Shown here: one piece after another, positions 35,279-44,529 of the stretch
Layout of the letters: every line of letters starts with the position of its first letter
How positions within the stretch are numbered: position 1 is the stretch's first letter
From: Candidatus Gastranaerophilales bacterium
GTDB lineage: Bacteria; Cyanobacteriota; Vampirovibrionia; Gastranaerophilales; Gastranaerophilaceae
Reading direction: 5' to 3'
DNA length: 60,136 bases
Assembly (NCBI GenBank): GCA_944325575.1
Contig: CALVAR010000013.1
Location: 1-60,136 of the forward strand
The notes under the pieces: model-generated
What the model was told of the DNA's origin: nothing
Database searches by the model: none
What the model saw: the letters and a program-made list of their open reading frames with translations, nothing else
Position numbers and translations under genes: made by a program

Positions 35279-36703
35279 ATGATAAAAATACTTCCTTTAA
35301 ATTTAAACCAAATAAAAAATATCCCTTCTTTTAAGCAGGAAAAAATATCAACTGATAATACAACAAATCCGCTTGAACGTTCACCGCAAAAAGATACTGT
35401 TGAATTATCAGGTATAAAAAGTACAAAAAACAAAAAAATCTCGGCAAAGGATCTTGCGAGTACAAAACAACTTTTTGAAGATTATAAAACAGTAGTAAAA
35501 GAAAATCTTCTCGGCGATGAGCTTAATTATTTGCTAAGGCCCAAAGTTAACGCTGCAGGAGAACAAGTTTTTAATCAAAAACAAACAAAAATCATAACGC
35601 TTGCTGCAAAAAAGATATCTTTTTATAAAGCTGTTGCAAAAAGGCTTGAAAAAGACGGCAATGAGGCTATGGAGCCTGCATTAAAACAGCTTAAAAAGAT
35701 TTTCGGCGGTGAAAAAGAATTCGGCAAATATTTAAAAGCCAGAGAAAAAAACGGTCAACCCGTTTCAAAAGATTCTATTTCTATATATAACAAGTTAATA
35801 AAAGAATACCAGAGCGAATATATAGAAGGCGATGTTTTAAACAGTTTTGCAAAGGAATACTGCAAAAAAACATATAAACAACTGGATAAAGAAGAAAAAG
35901 AACTAATCAAAATGTATCTTGAAGGCGGAGATATGAAACTTGATGCCAGAGGATACAAAGCACTGGAAGAATCACTAAAAACTACGCCAAAGGATTATAA
36001 AAAAGCTGTAAACTGGGTAAGAGATTTAATAGGAATAAGATTAGTACTTCCTGATGATGCGGATATGAAAAAAGTTGAAGAATATCTGACAAAGGCGATT
36101 TTACATAATGATATAAAAGTAACAAAGGTAAGCAACTACCACTCAACCCATATATATCCGTATATAAGCCAAAACACGGCGAAATTATGGCAGCAATCCT
36201 CTCCGGGCATGCTGCTTGTAAATAATTCCGATGTAAGGAAGAAAAACGGCTATACAACAACTCAAATGAATATTGAATTTGCCATAAAAGATAAAAACGG
36301 AAAAGTGAAAACAGTGCTTGGCGAATTACAAATAAGAAGCGAAAAATTGAACTATCTCGGACAAATTGAACACCTTATTTACGATATTCTTGCTAAAAAA
36401 GATATCAGCAAAGGAATACCGGAACTCCAAAAATATTATGATTCAACAGGTATTGTAGATGCCGTGAATGAGGTATTCAGTGATCCGGTAAAAGAAAATG
36501 CCTATCTGGAATATGAAAAAACTATATACGCACGTATAAGAAACGGTGAAACAAAGAATAAGCACGTATATACTGAAGATTCCGACTATCCTTTATTAGC
36601 GGATTTCGGACTCGGTCAGTATGAAGTATTGAGTTTTGATTCACTGGATCTTATTGACAAAACCGCTAACCGAATAAAGAAAAAATACGGACAAAAACAT
36701 TGA
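35279..36703 (+). CDS. RelA/SpoT-fold nucleotidyltransferase-like protein
   Basis: The 474 residues begin MIKILPLNLNQIKNIPSFKQ (PSFK motif) and a Lys-rich region. The C-terminal half resembles the (p)ppGpp synthetase fold: WVRDLIGIRLVL (about 248), KVSNYHSTHIYPYI, NGYTTTQMNIEF, GELQIRSEKLNYLGQIEHLIYDIL (each about 5-30 residues apart as in RelA/SpoT). The RelA Arg/Lys-Asp pattern is partly kept. No HD, TGS or ACT domain is present. It could be a small alarmone synthetase, a toxin-like or a catalytically altered relative. ATG 35234 is an alternative start; neither has a good ribosome binding site. Confidence 0.65.
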   Translation: MIKILPLNLNQIKNIPSFKQEKISTDNTTNPLERSPQKDTVELSGIKSTKNKKISAKDLASTKQLFEDYKTVVKENLLGDELNYLLRPKVNAAGEQVFNQKQTKIITLAAKKISFYKAVAKRLEKDGNEAMEPALKQLKKIFGGEKEFGKYLKAREKNGQPVSKDSISIYNKLIKEYQSEYIEGDVLNSFAKEYCKKTYKQLDKEEKELIKMYLEGGDMKLDARGYKALEESLKTTPKDYKKAVNWVRDLIGIRLVLPDDADMKKVEEYLTKAILHNDIKVTKVSNYHSTHIYPYISQNTAKLWQQSSPGMLLVNNSDVRKKNGYTTTQMNIEFAIKDKNGKVKTVLGELQIRSEKLNYLGQIEHLIYDILAKKDISKGIPELQKYYDSTGIVDAVNEVFSDPVKENAYLEYEKTIYARIRNGETKNKHVYTEDSDYPLLADFGLGQYEVLSFDSLDLIDKTANRIKKKYGQKH

Positions 36704-36730
36704 TAACTTAATAACCTGGAGAATAAAAAT

Positions 36731-37150
36731 ATGAAAACAGATTTATCAACTATACGAAAAACAGTTGCCACAACCAGCACAATTTTCCCTAAAACACAAA
36801 CTCAAAAAATAGAAGCTGCATTTAAAGAATTATTTCAAAAATTTTCACAAATCCCTGAAATAGGAAGATTTAAACCTGTAAAGGTGAATATAGAAAATCC
36901 TGTACCTGGTTCATATATCAAAAAATCCGCAATAGTTGTTGAACCTTTGGCAGATAAAAATGATTTTAGAACCAGAGTGCTTACATTTGTTGCCCAATCA
37001 CCCTACAACAAAGAAACCACTTTTGCTATTTCACCGGCAAACGGAAATAAATTTTCCATAGATTCAACATTAAAAAATCCGAAAATAAAAACTCTGTTCA
37101 AAAATTTTATAAAAATGGCAGAAAAAGCATTTGAAACAGCTAATGTCTAA
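36731..37150 (+). CDS. Hypothetical protein following the RelA/SpoT-like gene
   Basis: The 139-residue soluble protein starts 27 bp after the RelA/SpoT-like gene with GGAGAAT upstream, so the two probably share an mRNA. It has an amphipathic N-terminal helix (QKIEAAFKELFQKFSQIPEI), a beta-rich middle (SAIVVEPLADKNDFRTRVLTF) and a C-terminal helix (KTLFKNFIKMAEKAF). No family is recognised. A role as partner or inhibitor of its neighbour is possible but unsupported. Confidence 0.55.
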   Translation: MKTDLSTIRKTVATTSTIFPKTQTQKIEAAFKELFQKFSQIPEIGRFKPVKVNIENPVPGSYIKKSAIVVEPLADKNDFRTRVLTFVAQSPYNKETTFAISPANGNKFSIDSTLKNPKIKTLFKNFIKMAEKAFETANV

Positions 37151-37195
37151 TAGTTTTTTGAAAAGATGTTAAATACTGCATTGAATCAGCTAAGA

Positions 37196-38230
37196 TTAAA
37201 ATTTATTTCTAAAGCCATAACCGTTGGAGATTTTTCGTCCGATACTTTCGATTTTTGATGTAATACAGGATTTATACTCCTCGGGAGTATTATTCAATCC
37301 TGCCTTACCAGGATAAATTGTATATTTTTGTTTGCAATTTTCATCTGTAACGTTAGGCATAACTACATTTGCACCGCTTTTTAAGGCAATTATACGTCCG
37401 TCGGGTGCAAGTGTTTCCATTGCAGTGGTTGCAGGTATGTTTATATCAGGCAAAAGCAGTCTTGTGAGCGCCATAACCTTTAATGCAAGTGTAAGTGTAC
37501 CGCCTGTTTCGTTCTTTAACGGAGTATCCGGTGCGGGGATAAACGGCCCCAGACCTATCATGTCCGCATTAAGCTCTTTGAAAAACAGGATATCATTTGC
37601 AAGAGATTCAATACTCTGCCCGGGAAGCCCTACAAGACAGCCGGTTCCTGTTTCAAAACCGAGCTTTTTTAAATTCTTAAGACAATTTATCCTGTTTTCA
37701 AAAGACATATTCGGATGCATATTTTTATACAGATTTTCATCAGTGGTTTCAATTCTTAAAAGATATCTGTCAGCACCGGCATCTTTGTATGCTTTATATT
37801 CGTCATAAGTTTTTTCTCCGATGCTGAGTGTAATGGCAAAATCCATAGATTTTATTTTTTTTATTATTGAAATCATTTTCTCTGTGGAATAAAAAGAGTC
37901 CTCTCCTGATTGAAGAACAATGGTTTTATATCCGTATTGTTTAGCTTTTTGTGCCAGCAGTATGATTTCATTCTCACTCAACCGATATCTTTCAACAGAA
38001 GTATTTTCTTTTCTTATACCGCAGTATTTACAGCTGCATTTACAGATATTTGAAAACTCTATTAAGCCTCTTAAATGAATCTCATTGCCGACATATTTTT
38101 CTCTGACCTTGTCTGCGCAAGCAAATAAAAAATCATTGATAGAATCATCTTTTAAAATCGCTGTTATTTGTGAGTTCTCAAGATTGTGAGACAGCGCAGC
38201 ATTTTGAATAATTTCTTTTAAATCAGTCAA
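37196..38230 (-). CDS. hydE: [FeFe] hydrogenase H-cluster radical SAM maturase HydE
   Basis: HydE is one of three maturases (with HydF and HydG) that build the 2Fe subcluster of [FeFe] hydrogenases. The 344 residues have the radical SAM cluster CKCSCKYCGIR (CX3CX2C) near 63, then TIVLQSGEDSFYS near 106 and GCLVGLPGQS near 197. The start is TTG with GGAGG close upstream, inside the mnmA stop region (8-bp overlap). HydF and HydG are elsewhere. It should serve the enzymes at 21062-25747. A BioB-like role is unlikely given the motif set. Confidence 0.88.
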   Translation of the reverse strand: MTDLKEIIQNAALSHNLENSQITAILKDDSINDFLFACADKVREKYVGNEIHLRGLIEFSNICKCSCKYCGIRKENTSVERYRLSENEIILLAQKAKQYGYKTIVLQSGEDSFYSTEKMISIIKKIKSMDFAITLSIGEKTYDEYKAYKDAGADRYLLRIETTDENLYKNMHPNMSFENRINCLKNLKKLGFETGTGCLVGLPGQSIESLANDILFFKELNADMIGLGPFIPAPDTPLKNETGGTLTLALKVMALTRLLLPDINIPATTAMETLAPDGRIIALKSGANVVMPNVTDENCKQKYTIYPGKAGLNNTPEEYKSCITSKIESIGRKISNGYGFRNKF

Positions 38231-39284
38231 TCCAGCCTCCGCCTATAAGATGATTATCCTTTAAATCATAAAAAACAGCAGCCTGTCCGGATGTAACAGC
38301 AGAAACAGGATTTTCAAAAATAATTTTTCCTGTTTTATTGTCATAATCCAATTTAACCAGTGCTTTTTGAGCGGTCATATTGTAGCGTATCTTTACCATT
38401 GCCTCAAATTCATTTTTATTAAAAGGATACTGTAATTTTATATCGTGCACGGTAAGTTCGGATTTCATCAAATCCTCTTTAGTGCCCGTATAAACAATAT
38501 TTTTTTTCGCATCAAGCTTTACTACATACAAAGGTTCTTCCCAGGCAATACCTATGCCCTTTCTCTGTCCGATTGTATACTGATAAAAACCGTCGTGAGT
38601 TCCTATTATTTTATTATTTTTTATGAATACAAAATTTCCCTTTTTATGTCCAAGTTTTTCAGTAATATATTTTTTTGTGGTCATTGGCTTTGTTATAAAG
38701 CAAATATCCTGACTTTCTTTTGATGACTTTGAAGGTAAATCATTATCAATTGCAATTTTTCTTATATCTTCTTTTACATAATCACTCAAAGGAAACATTA
38801 TTTTATTCAAATGATATTGATCCAGTTCAAAAAGATAGTATTGCTGGTCTTTTTGCAAATCTCTGGCAGGATACATTTTTTTTATGCCGTTATCATCAAC
38901 AATGCGGGCATAGTGACCTGATGCAACATAATCACAGCCTAAGTCATTTATTGCATAATCAAAAAGTCTTCCCCATTTGATTGTGCGGTTGCACAAAATG
39001 CAAGGATTTGGCGTACGGCCGTTTTTATAAGCTTCTTCAAAGTAATCAATGACTTCTTTTTTAAACTCTTTGCTCAAATCAATAACATAATGAGGAATCG
39101 AAAGCTTATCTGCAACATTTTTTGCATTTGCTGTTATTTGCTTGAATTTTGCGTCATCAACCATTTTTGCGGTTACTGCAAGAACATCATACCCCTGCTG
39201 TTTAAGCAAAAAACATGTAACACTGCTGTCAAGCCCGCCTGAGAGAGCAACCGCAACTTTAATATTTTTATTTTTACTTTCCAT
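38223..39284 (-). CDS. mnmA: tRNA-specific 2-thiouridylase MnmA
   Basis: MnmA thiolates U34 of tRNA Lys, Glu and Gln. The 353 residues have the PP-loop VALSGGLDSSVTCFLLKQQG near 12, the first catalytic Cys in NPCILCNRTIKW near 97, the second in ESQDICFI near 192, and GQRKGIGI. Co-location with hydE is not functionally expected; 8 bp overlap couples the two. Confidence 0.95.
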   Translation of the reverse strand: MESKNKNIKVAVALSGGLDSSVTCFLLKQQGYDVLAVTAKMVDDAKFKQITANAKNVADKLSIPHYVIDLSKEFKKEVIDYFEEAYKNGRTPNPCILCNRTIKWGRLFDYAINDLGCDYVASGHYARIVDDNGIKKMYPARDLQKDQQYYLFELDQYHLNKIMFPLSDYVKEDIRKIAIDNDLPSKSSKESQDICFITKPMTTKKYITEKLGHKKGNFVFIKNNKIIGTHDGFYQYTIGQRKGIGIAWEEPLYVVKLDAKKNIVYTGTKEDLMKSELTVHDIKLQYPFNKNEFEAMVKIRYNMTAQKALVKLDYDNKTGKIIFENPVSAVTSGQAAVFYDLKDNHLIGGGWID

Positions 39285-39308
39285 AAAAATATTATAATAA
39301 AAAATAAT

Positions 39309-39995
39309 TTACCATTGAATAACTACCATTCCGGAATGTCCTGATTGTGATTTTGCACTTGGCTCCGGAGTGTATATATCAATCTGTCCGCCTGCCCCTT
39401 TTTTGCTTGACTTTGGTATGTCATACAAATAGTGATACCTGTCAGGTATATGATAATCAGCTATCTGCGGTTTAGTGCCGAGAGGGGTCATTCTTGTGGA
39501 TTTAGATCCTCCCATGGCAATGACATTAATACTTTTTATAACAGAGGGGTAGCCGTCCTGTGCATCTATAAATGTTCCGTCTTCTCCCACATAAGTACCG
39601 TGGCCGCCTTTACCGACTTTTATTGTGATAACCGGAGAATTAATATATTTGTACTTTGAAACCACCTGACCGGGTTTTCCGCTTTCATACGGAGTTGCAC
39701 CGCCGCCCCCGCCTATTGCAAAAACGAAAAATCCTGCATTTATTTTCGGGCGTGAAAATATGCAGCTGTTACTTACGGTTGTTTTTAAAAGTTGTTTTTC
39801 TCCGTTTTTAAATTTGTATAATTTGCCGACATGATTGCCTTTATTGTCAAGAGTACAGGTGTATTGGCCTCTTGCGTATCTTTTTGCGAGCGTAATATAT
39901 TTGACCATTATTACGGGCTTTAAAACCACTAAAAATAAAGCGAAAACCAGAATGATTATGAATATAACAGCAAAAAACTTTTGAAGACCCGACAT
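39309..39995 (-). CDS. Membrane-anchored glycine-rich protein
   Basis: The 228 residues start with a membrane helix (about 7-30, FFAVIFIIILVFALFLVVL). A domain outside the membrane follows: one CTLD...C pair (Cys near 47 and 78), a glycine cluster AIGGGGGATPYESGKPGQVV, ITIKVGKGGHGTYVGEDGT and a C-terminal GHSGMVVIQW. This glycine-rich fold occurs in phage tail tips and surface proteins. I do not recognise a named family. No pilin-type cleavage site is seen. It is in line with mnmA (24 bp) but its function looks unrelated. Confidence 0.6.
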   Translation of the reverse strand: MSGLQKFFAVIFIIILVFALFLVVLKPVIMVKYITLAKRYARGQYTCTLDNKGNHVGKLYKFKNGEKQLLKTTVSNSCIFSRPKINAGFFVFAIGGGGGATPYESGKPGQVVSKYKYINSPVITIKVGKGGHGTYVGEDGTFIDAQDGYPSVIKSINVIAMGGSKSTRMTPLGTKPQIADYHIPDRYHYLYDIPKSSKKGAGGQIDIYTPEPSAKSQSGHSGMVVIQW

Positions 39996-40102
39996 AATTT
40001 ATCCTATAAATTTTATTTCATTCTAATCTTTTTAACAGGCAATTGCAACAGAGTTTGCAAAGCTGTTATAATTTACGGGTAAACATAAAAAAGGAATAAA
40101 TT

Positions 40103-40384
40103 ATGACAACAGAAGTAAGAGCAAGCCACCTTCTTGTTAAAACGGAAGAAGAAGCAAAACAATTGAGAGAAGAAATATTAAACGGCAAAAAGTTTGAAGA
40201 CGTTGCCGCAGAAGTTTCTCTCTGCCCGTCAGGCGCTAATGGCGGAGACCTTGGATTTTTCGGAAAAGGTGTAATGGTTAAAGAGTTTGAAGATGCAGCT
40301 TTTTCTATGAATGTCGGAGATTTATCAGAACCGATACAGACACAATTCGGCTGGCATTTGCTGTATTTGACAGACAAAAAGTAA
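40103..40384 (+). CDS. Parvulin-type peptidyl-prolyl isomerase, stand-alone
   Basis: The 93-residue protein is a single PpiC/parvulin domain without signal peptide: VRASHLLVKTEEEAKQL, FEDVAAEVSLCPSGANGGDLGFFGKG and SEPIQTQFGWHLLYLTDKK. It should catalyse cis-trans isomerisation of prolyl bonds in the cytosol. An AAGGAA ribosome binding site is present. Family 2 element (iii) begins 12 nt after its stop. Confidence 0.93.
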   Translation: MTTEVRASHLLVKTEEEAKQLREEILNGKKFEDVAAEVSLCPSGANGGDLGFFGKGVMVKEFEDAAFSMNVGDLSEPIQTQFGWHLLYLTDKK

Positions 40385-40395
40385 AAAAATAAAAC

Positions 40396-40624
40396 TTTTA
40401 AATACATAGTTAAAAAAGAAAACTTTTTGCGTAATGACTTACAAAAACCGTTTGAACAACAATTAGTTCCATTTGTCTGAGGCATTGGAAATTATTTTAT
40501 TTATTGTGTAATGTCAGCTTTAAATTTACGCACAAATTAAAATGCCGAGTTATGGAACTCAGGTGAAAACCAGTTTTTGTAGGAATGAAGCATCAAGTTT
40601 GACTTTTTAACTATGTATTTAAAA
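40396..40624 (+). repeat. Family 2 variable-arm hairpin, large member (iii)
   Basis: Arms 40396-40416 and 40604-40624 are perfectly complementary over 21 nt (start TTTTAAATACATAG). Inside in order: AAACTT/AAGTTT; internal loop TTTGCGTAATGACTT / AGGAATGAAGCATC; stem ACAAAAAC/GTTTTTGT; TTTGAACAAC; stem AGTTCCAT/ATGGAACT; TGTCTGA; stem GGCATT/AATGCC; then GGAAATTATTT at the tip and GAGTT. The order and unpaired sequences match element (iv) on the opposite strand. Confidence 0.88.
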
Positions 40625-40669
40625 ATAAGAAGCGTCATTATAAGATTATTTATAAGGTTTTGCATAAAA

Positions 40670-42304
40670 ATGATAAAAAAACTGAGACAATACCTGTCCG
40701 AAAATAAATTGGACTACCTGCTTGTAAATACAACAGATGAATTTCTCGTTGAATATAATGAACTTTGCAACTGTGCGAGATACTTTGTAACGGGATTTTC
40801 CGGCTCTACCGGAGATGTGCTGGTTTCTCCGGATAAAATATGGCAGTTTGTAGACGGCAGATATCATGAGCAGGCTGATGCGGAAGTTGACCATAAAGTA
40901 ACAGAAGTAGTAAAACTGCAGCTTGGGCAGATATATTCTGCAGAGCTTGTAAACAGAATTAAAGATAACAGCACGGTGGGTATTGTTTCAAAAAAAGTTT
41001 CTCTTAACTTTTATAAAATTTTAAAATCAAAACTTGATAAAAAGCACTGTAAAATAAAATCTCTGGATATTGATCCGGTTTCCTTATTTACTGAGCTGAA
41101 ACCTACGGACAACGGTCAAACCGTAAAACAAATAGATATATCTATTGCTGGTATAAGTGCTGATGATAAATTCAAAAAGCTTGCGCGAAAATTAAAACAG
41201 GAAGATGCATATCTTGATACAAACCTTGAAAACATTGCATACCTGACAAACTGCAGGCAGTACAAAACGCCTTTCTCTTCTACGTTTAAAGCAAAAGCGG
41301 TTATTACAAAAAACGGTGTACAAATATTCAGCGATGAAAAGTTTGAATCAACAATAGGCAAATACTATAACATTTTACCTTTAAATGATTTTGAAAAAGT
41401 AATAAAAGCTGTAAAAAAAGTCTTCTTTAATCCGGAGTGTATAAATTATTACGATTACACATTAATAAAATCAAAGGCGAAAGAAGCACAAACAGATATT
41501 TTAAAAGAAATGAAAGCAATAAAAAATGATTCGGAAATAGCTCATTTCAAAAAAAATTACAAAAGAACGGACAATGTAGTAAACAAAGCTTTCCAACTTG
41601 TACAAAACAATGAACTGACGGAACTTGAACTTTCTGATGCAGTGGAAAAAGAATACCTGGCACAGGGGGCTCATCAGCTGAGTTTTAAGACAATTCTTGC
41701 TGCCGGTGCCAATTCATCAATAATTCACTATTCACACCCCTCAAAAGACGTAAAAATAAAAAACGGTGATTTTGTGCTTCTTGATTGCGGCGGACATTTT
41801 GAAGGCGGATATTCTACGGATATCACAAGAACATTTGTAAAAGGCAGCCCGACTGATTTACAAAAAAGGGTTTATACAACCGTACTAAAAATGTTTTTAA
41901 ATGCTTATCACTATGAGGTAACTCCAAGAACAACAGGATTTACGCTTGACAGCATAGCTAGAAAAATCCATAAACAATCCGGTTTGGATGATTTTAATTT
42001 TAATCACGGATTGGGACACGGAGTAGGCATTAGCGTACACGAAAATCCTCCGACTATTTCTTGCGGAAAGATGGGCAAAAGAATTCTAAAAGAGAATATG
42101 GTATTTACAATAGAACCGGGGCTGTATAAAACGGGATTTGGCGGAGTAAGATTGGAAAATTCCGTATATTTAACAAAAGTAAACGGCAGGCTGAAAATAC
42201 AGTCATTATCATGTGTTCCTTTTCAGGAAGATGCAATTGATTACAGCCTTTTAAATAAACAGGAAAAACAATGGCTTAAGGATTGGCAGGCAGGAAAATG
42301 TTAG
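40670..42304 (+). CDS. pepP: Xaa-Pro aminopeptidase (peptidase family M24)
   Basis: Aminopeptidase P removes N-terminal residues before proline. The 544 residues have two creatinase-like N-terminal domains (about 5-290) and an M24 domain (about 300-530). Metal ligands appear in LLDCGGHFEGGYSTDITRT (Asp, Asp), HGLGHGVGISVHENP (His), FTIEPGLY (Glu) and VRLENSVYL (Glu). I chose ATG 40670, because the frame upstream to 40613 runs into the hairpin element. It overlaps the next gene by 7 bp. Confidence 0.93.
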   Translation: MIKKLRQYLSENKLDYLLVNTTDEFLVEYNELCNCARYFVTGFSGSTGDVLVSPDKIWQFVDGRYHEQADAEVDHKVTEVVKLQLGQIYSAELVNRIKDNSTVGIVSKKVSLNFYKILKSKLDKKHCKIKSLDIDPVSLFTELKPTDNGQTVKQIDISIAGISADDKFKKLARKLKQEDAYLDTNLENIAYLTNCRQYKTPFSSTFKAKAVITKNGVQIFSDEKFESTIGKYYNILPLNDFEKVIKAVKKVFFNPECINYYDYTLIKSKAKEAQTDILKEMKAIKNDSEIAHFKKNYKRTDNVVNKAFQLVQNNELTELELSDAVEKEYLAQGAHQLSFKTILAAGANSSIIHYSHPSKDVKIKNGDFVLLDCGGHFEGGYSTDITRTFVKGSPTDLQKRVYTTVLKMFLNAYHYEVTPRTTGFTLDSIARKIHKQSGLDDFNFNHGLGHGVGISVHENPPTISCGKMGKRILKENMVFTIEPGLYKTGFGGVRLENSVYLTKVNGRLKIQSLSCVPFQEDAIDYSLLNKQEKQWLKDWQAGKC

Positions 42305-43059
42305 AAATAACAAGTGTAAATAATGAAAAAATAAAAGATACTGTAAAACTTCAGCAAAAAAAATACAGAAATGAAAAAGGGCTGTTTCTGCTGGAAGGTC
42401 ATAAGCCTATTTTTGAAGCATACGGCAGCAAAATTAATATCCTGAATGTTTATACAACAAAAAAGAATCTTGAAAAATTTGATTTTATAAAAGACAGGAT
42501 TGTCATAGTTAATGACGCAGTACTGGAAAAACTCTCCACAACAGCTTCCGTGTGTGAAGCTGTTGCTGTTGCGCAGCAGAGACTGACAAGCATTGAAGAA
42601 ATTAAAAATAAAAAAAGGCTGGTGTTGATAGAGAATATAAAAGATGCAGGAAATCTCGGCACACTTTTGCGTTCTGCTGCAGCCTTTAACATTGATGCTG
42701 TTATTCTCTCGGGGGAAACGATAGATCTGTACAATCCCAAAGTCGTACGTTCTGCAGTCGGTGCACTTTTTAAAATCCCTGTTATCAATGCTGATTTAAA
42801 TGAAGCTAAAAAGGTTTTTAATTCACACAATTTTATTGCAACAGTTGTAAACCATAAAGATGTTGTAAATCCGGAAACAATTGATTATACAAAACCTTTT
42901 GTCATAATGCTTGGCTCTGAGGCTGACGGTTTGACCCAAAATGCAATTGAAATGTCAGATATAAAAACAACAATACCTATACAAAAAAATACGGAATCTT
43001 TGAACCTTAGCGTTGCCGGAGCAATAATGTTTTATATCACAACAAAAAAAACAGTTTAA
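42298..43059 (+). CDS. TrmH/SpoU-family RNA 2'-O-methyltransferase
   Basis: This 253-residue enzyme methylates ribose 2'-OH in rRNA or tRNA with S-adenosylmethionine. An RNA-binding N-terminal domain (about 1-95) with VKLQQKKYRNEKGLFLLEG precedes the SPOUT domain: NIKDAGNLGTLLRSAAAF, MLGSEADGLT and IPIQKNTESLNLSVAGAI. The target site (for example 23S G2251) is not decidable. The ATG with AGGA upstream overlaps pepP by 7 bp; a 5-codon longer start is unlikely. Confidence 0.9.
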   Translation: MLEITSVNNEKIKDTVKLQQKKYRNEKGLFLLEGHKPIFEAYGSKINILNVYTTKKNLEKFDFIKDRIVIVNDAVLEKLSTTASVCEAVAVAQQRLTSIEEIKNKKRLVLIENIKDAGNLGTLLRSAAAFNIDAVILSGETIDLYNPKVVRSAVGALFKIPVINADLNEAKKVFNSHNFIATVVNHKDVVNPETIDYTKPFVIMLGSEADGLTQNAIEMSDIKTTIPIQKNTESLNLSVAGAIMFYITTKKTV

Positions 43060-43192
43060 TTTTTTGTTACAAAGTTTAATATCCTACAGGGCTATTTATT
43101 GATTTTTTTATCCTATAATTCATGTTTTTGCTACAATATTGCTGTTGATTTAAAGACTTATTATATTTAAGGGGTATAAGAGAGGCAAAAAG

Positions 43193-44500
43193 ATGAAAAA
43201 CAAGAAATTAATGTTTTGGATGATTATACTGCTTGTTATAGCGGCAGTTGTTGTAATCATCAAAAAGCCTACAAAACTTGGTTTAGACCTTGTAGGCGGT
43301 TCGAGAATCGTGCTTGAAGCACAAACAACTGATACAATTGCAAAAATCACGCCCGATATGATGAGCAGTCTGCAATTTGCTATCGAAAACAGAGTTAACG
43401 CTCTCGGTGTTGCGGAAACAGTGGTGCAGCAAACCGGTGAAAAACGTCTGCTTGTTGAAATTCCAAACATTTCCGACCCTGCTAAAGCAAAAGAATTCTT
43501 GGGTGAAACAGCGGAACTGGAATTTAAAAAGCCGTTGGACGGCAAATACGGAGCAACGGGCTGGGCACCTACAGGACTCACCGGTAAAGATGTAAGAAAA
43601 GCATTAATTTCTACAAACCCCGGAGGACAATGGGTTGTATCATTAGAATTTAATGACAAGGGTACAAAAAAATTCGGGGAATTGACACAGCAGCTTGTCG
43701 GCAAACCAATGGCAATCTTCTTTAACGGAGAACTGCAATCAGCTCCTGTTATTCAGGAACCCATTTTAGGCGGACATGCACAAATCTCCGGCGGAGATTC
43801 AGGTTTTGCTTATGAAGAAGCTAAAAAAATGGTTGACTTGTTGAATGCAGGTGCCTTGCCTGTGCCGGCTAAAATTATAGAAGAAAGCCTTGTAGGACCT
43901 ACTCTCGGTGCGGACAGTATTGCAAAAAGTAAAACTGCCGGTATTGTCGGTATCGGTCTGGTTATGATATTTATGCTTTTGTATTATCGTTTGCCGGGTT
44001 TTGTTGCGGATATAGCATTGATTATTTATTCAATACTTGTATTTGCTGTATTCAAAATAGTTCCGGTAACATTAACGCTTGCCGGCATAGCAGGTTTTAT
44101 CCTGAGTATCGGTATGGCTGTTGATGCCAATATTCTTATCTTTGAAAGAACAAAAGAGGAACTTAAAGCCGGAAGAACCTTGTTTACTGCAATTAATGCA
44201 GGTTTTGACAGAGCATTTACTTCGATATTTGACTCTAACATGACGACAATTATCACATGCGTGATTTTGTATTTCTTAGGTACAAGTATTGTAAAAGGAT
44301 TTGCGCTTACCTTGATTATAGGTGTTTTAATCAGTATGTTTACGGCAATTACCGTAACCAAAAACTTTATGCACCTGTTATTTGGTGCCGGTCAATTGAA
44401 ACATCCGGGCTGGTTCGGTATCAAGCCTTCTGAGATAGGCAAAGCTTATGAAGCAACCGAAACCAAGAAAGAAAAAGCAAAATTCGGTATACTGGATTAA
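43193..44500 (+). CDS. secD: Protein translocase subunit SecD
   Basis: SecD with SecF uses proton motive force to help pull secreted proteins through SecYEG. The 435 residues have an N-terminal helix (about 5-22), GLDLVGGSRIVLEA, a periplasmic domain of about 200 residues, then five more helices. Signatures such as GGDSGFAYEEAKKMVDLLNAG, LNAGALPVPAKIIEE and SIGMAVDANILIFERTKEE are clear. secF follows 29 bp later. Confidence 0.97.
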   Translation: MKNKKLMFWMIILLVIAAVVVIIKKPTKLGLDLVGGSRIVLEAQTTDTIAKITPDMMSSLQFAIENRVNALGVAETVVQQTGEKRLLVEIPNISDPAKAKEFLGETAELEFKKPLDGKYGATGWAPTGLTGKDVRKALISTNPGGQWVVSLEFNDKGTKKFGELTQQLVGKPMAIFFNGELQSAPVIQEPILGGHAQISGGDSGFAYEEAKKMVDLLNAGALPVPAKIIEESLVGPTLGADSIAKSKTAGIVGIGLVMIFMLLYYRLPGFVADIALIIYSILVFAVFKIVPVTLTLAGIAGFILSIGMAVDANILIFERTKEELKAGRTLFTAINAGFDRAFTSIFDSNMTTIITCVILYFLGTSIVKGFALTLIIGVLISMFTAITVTKNFMHLLFGAGQLKHPGWFGIKPSEIGKAYEATETKKEKAKFGILD

Positions 44501-44529
44501 CACAAAAATAACTAAGGAGAAATATTATA

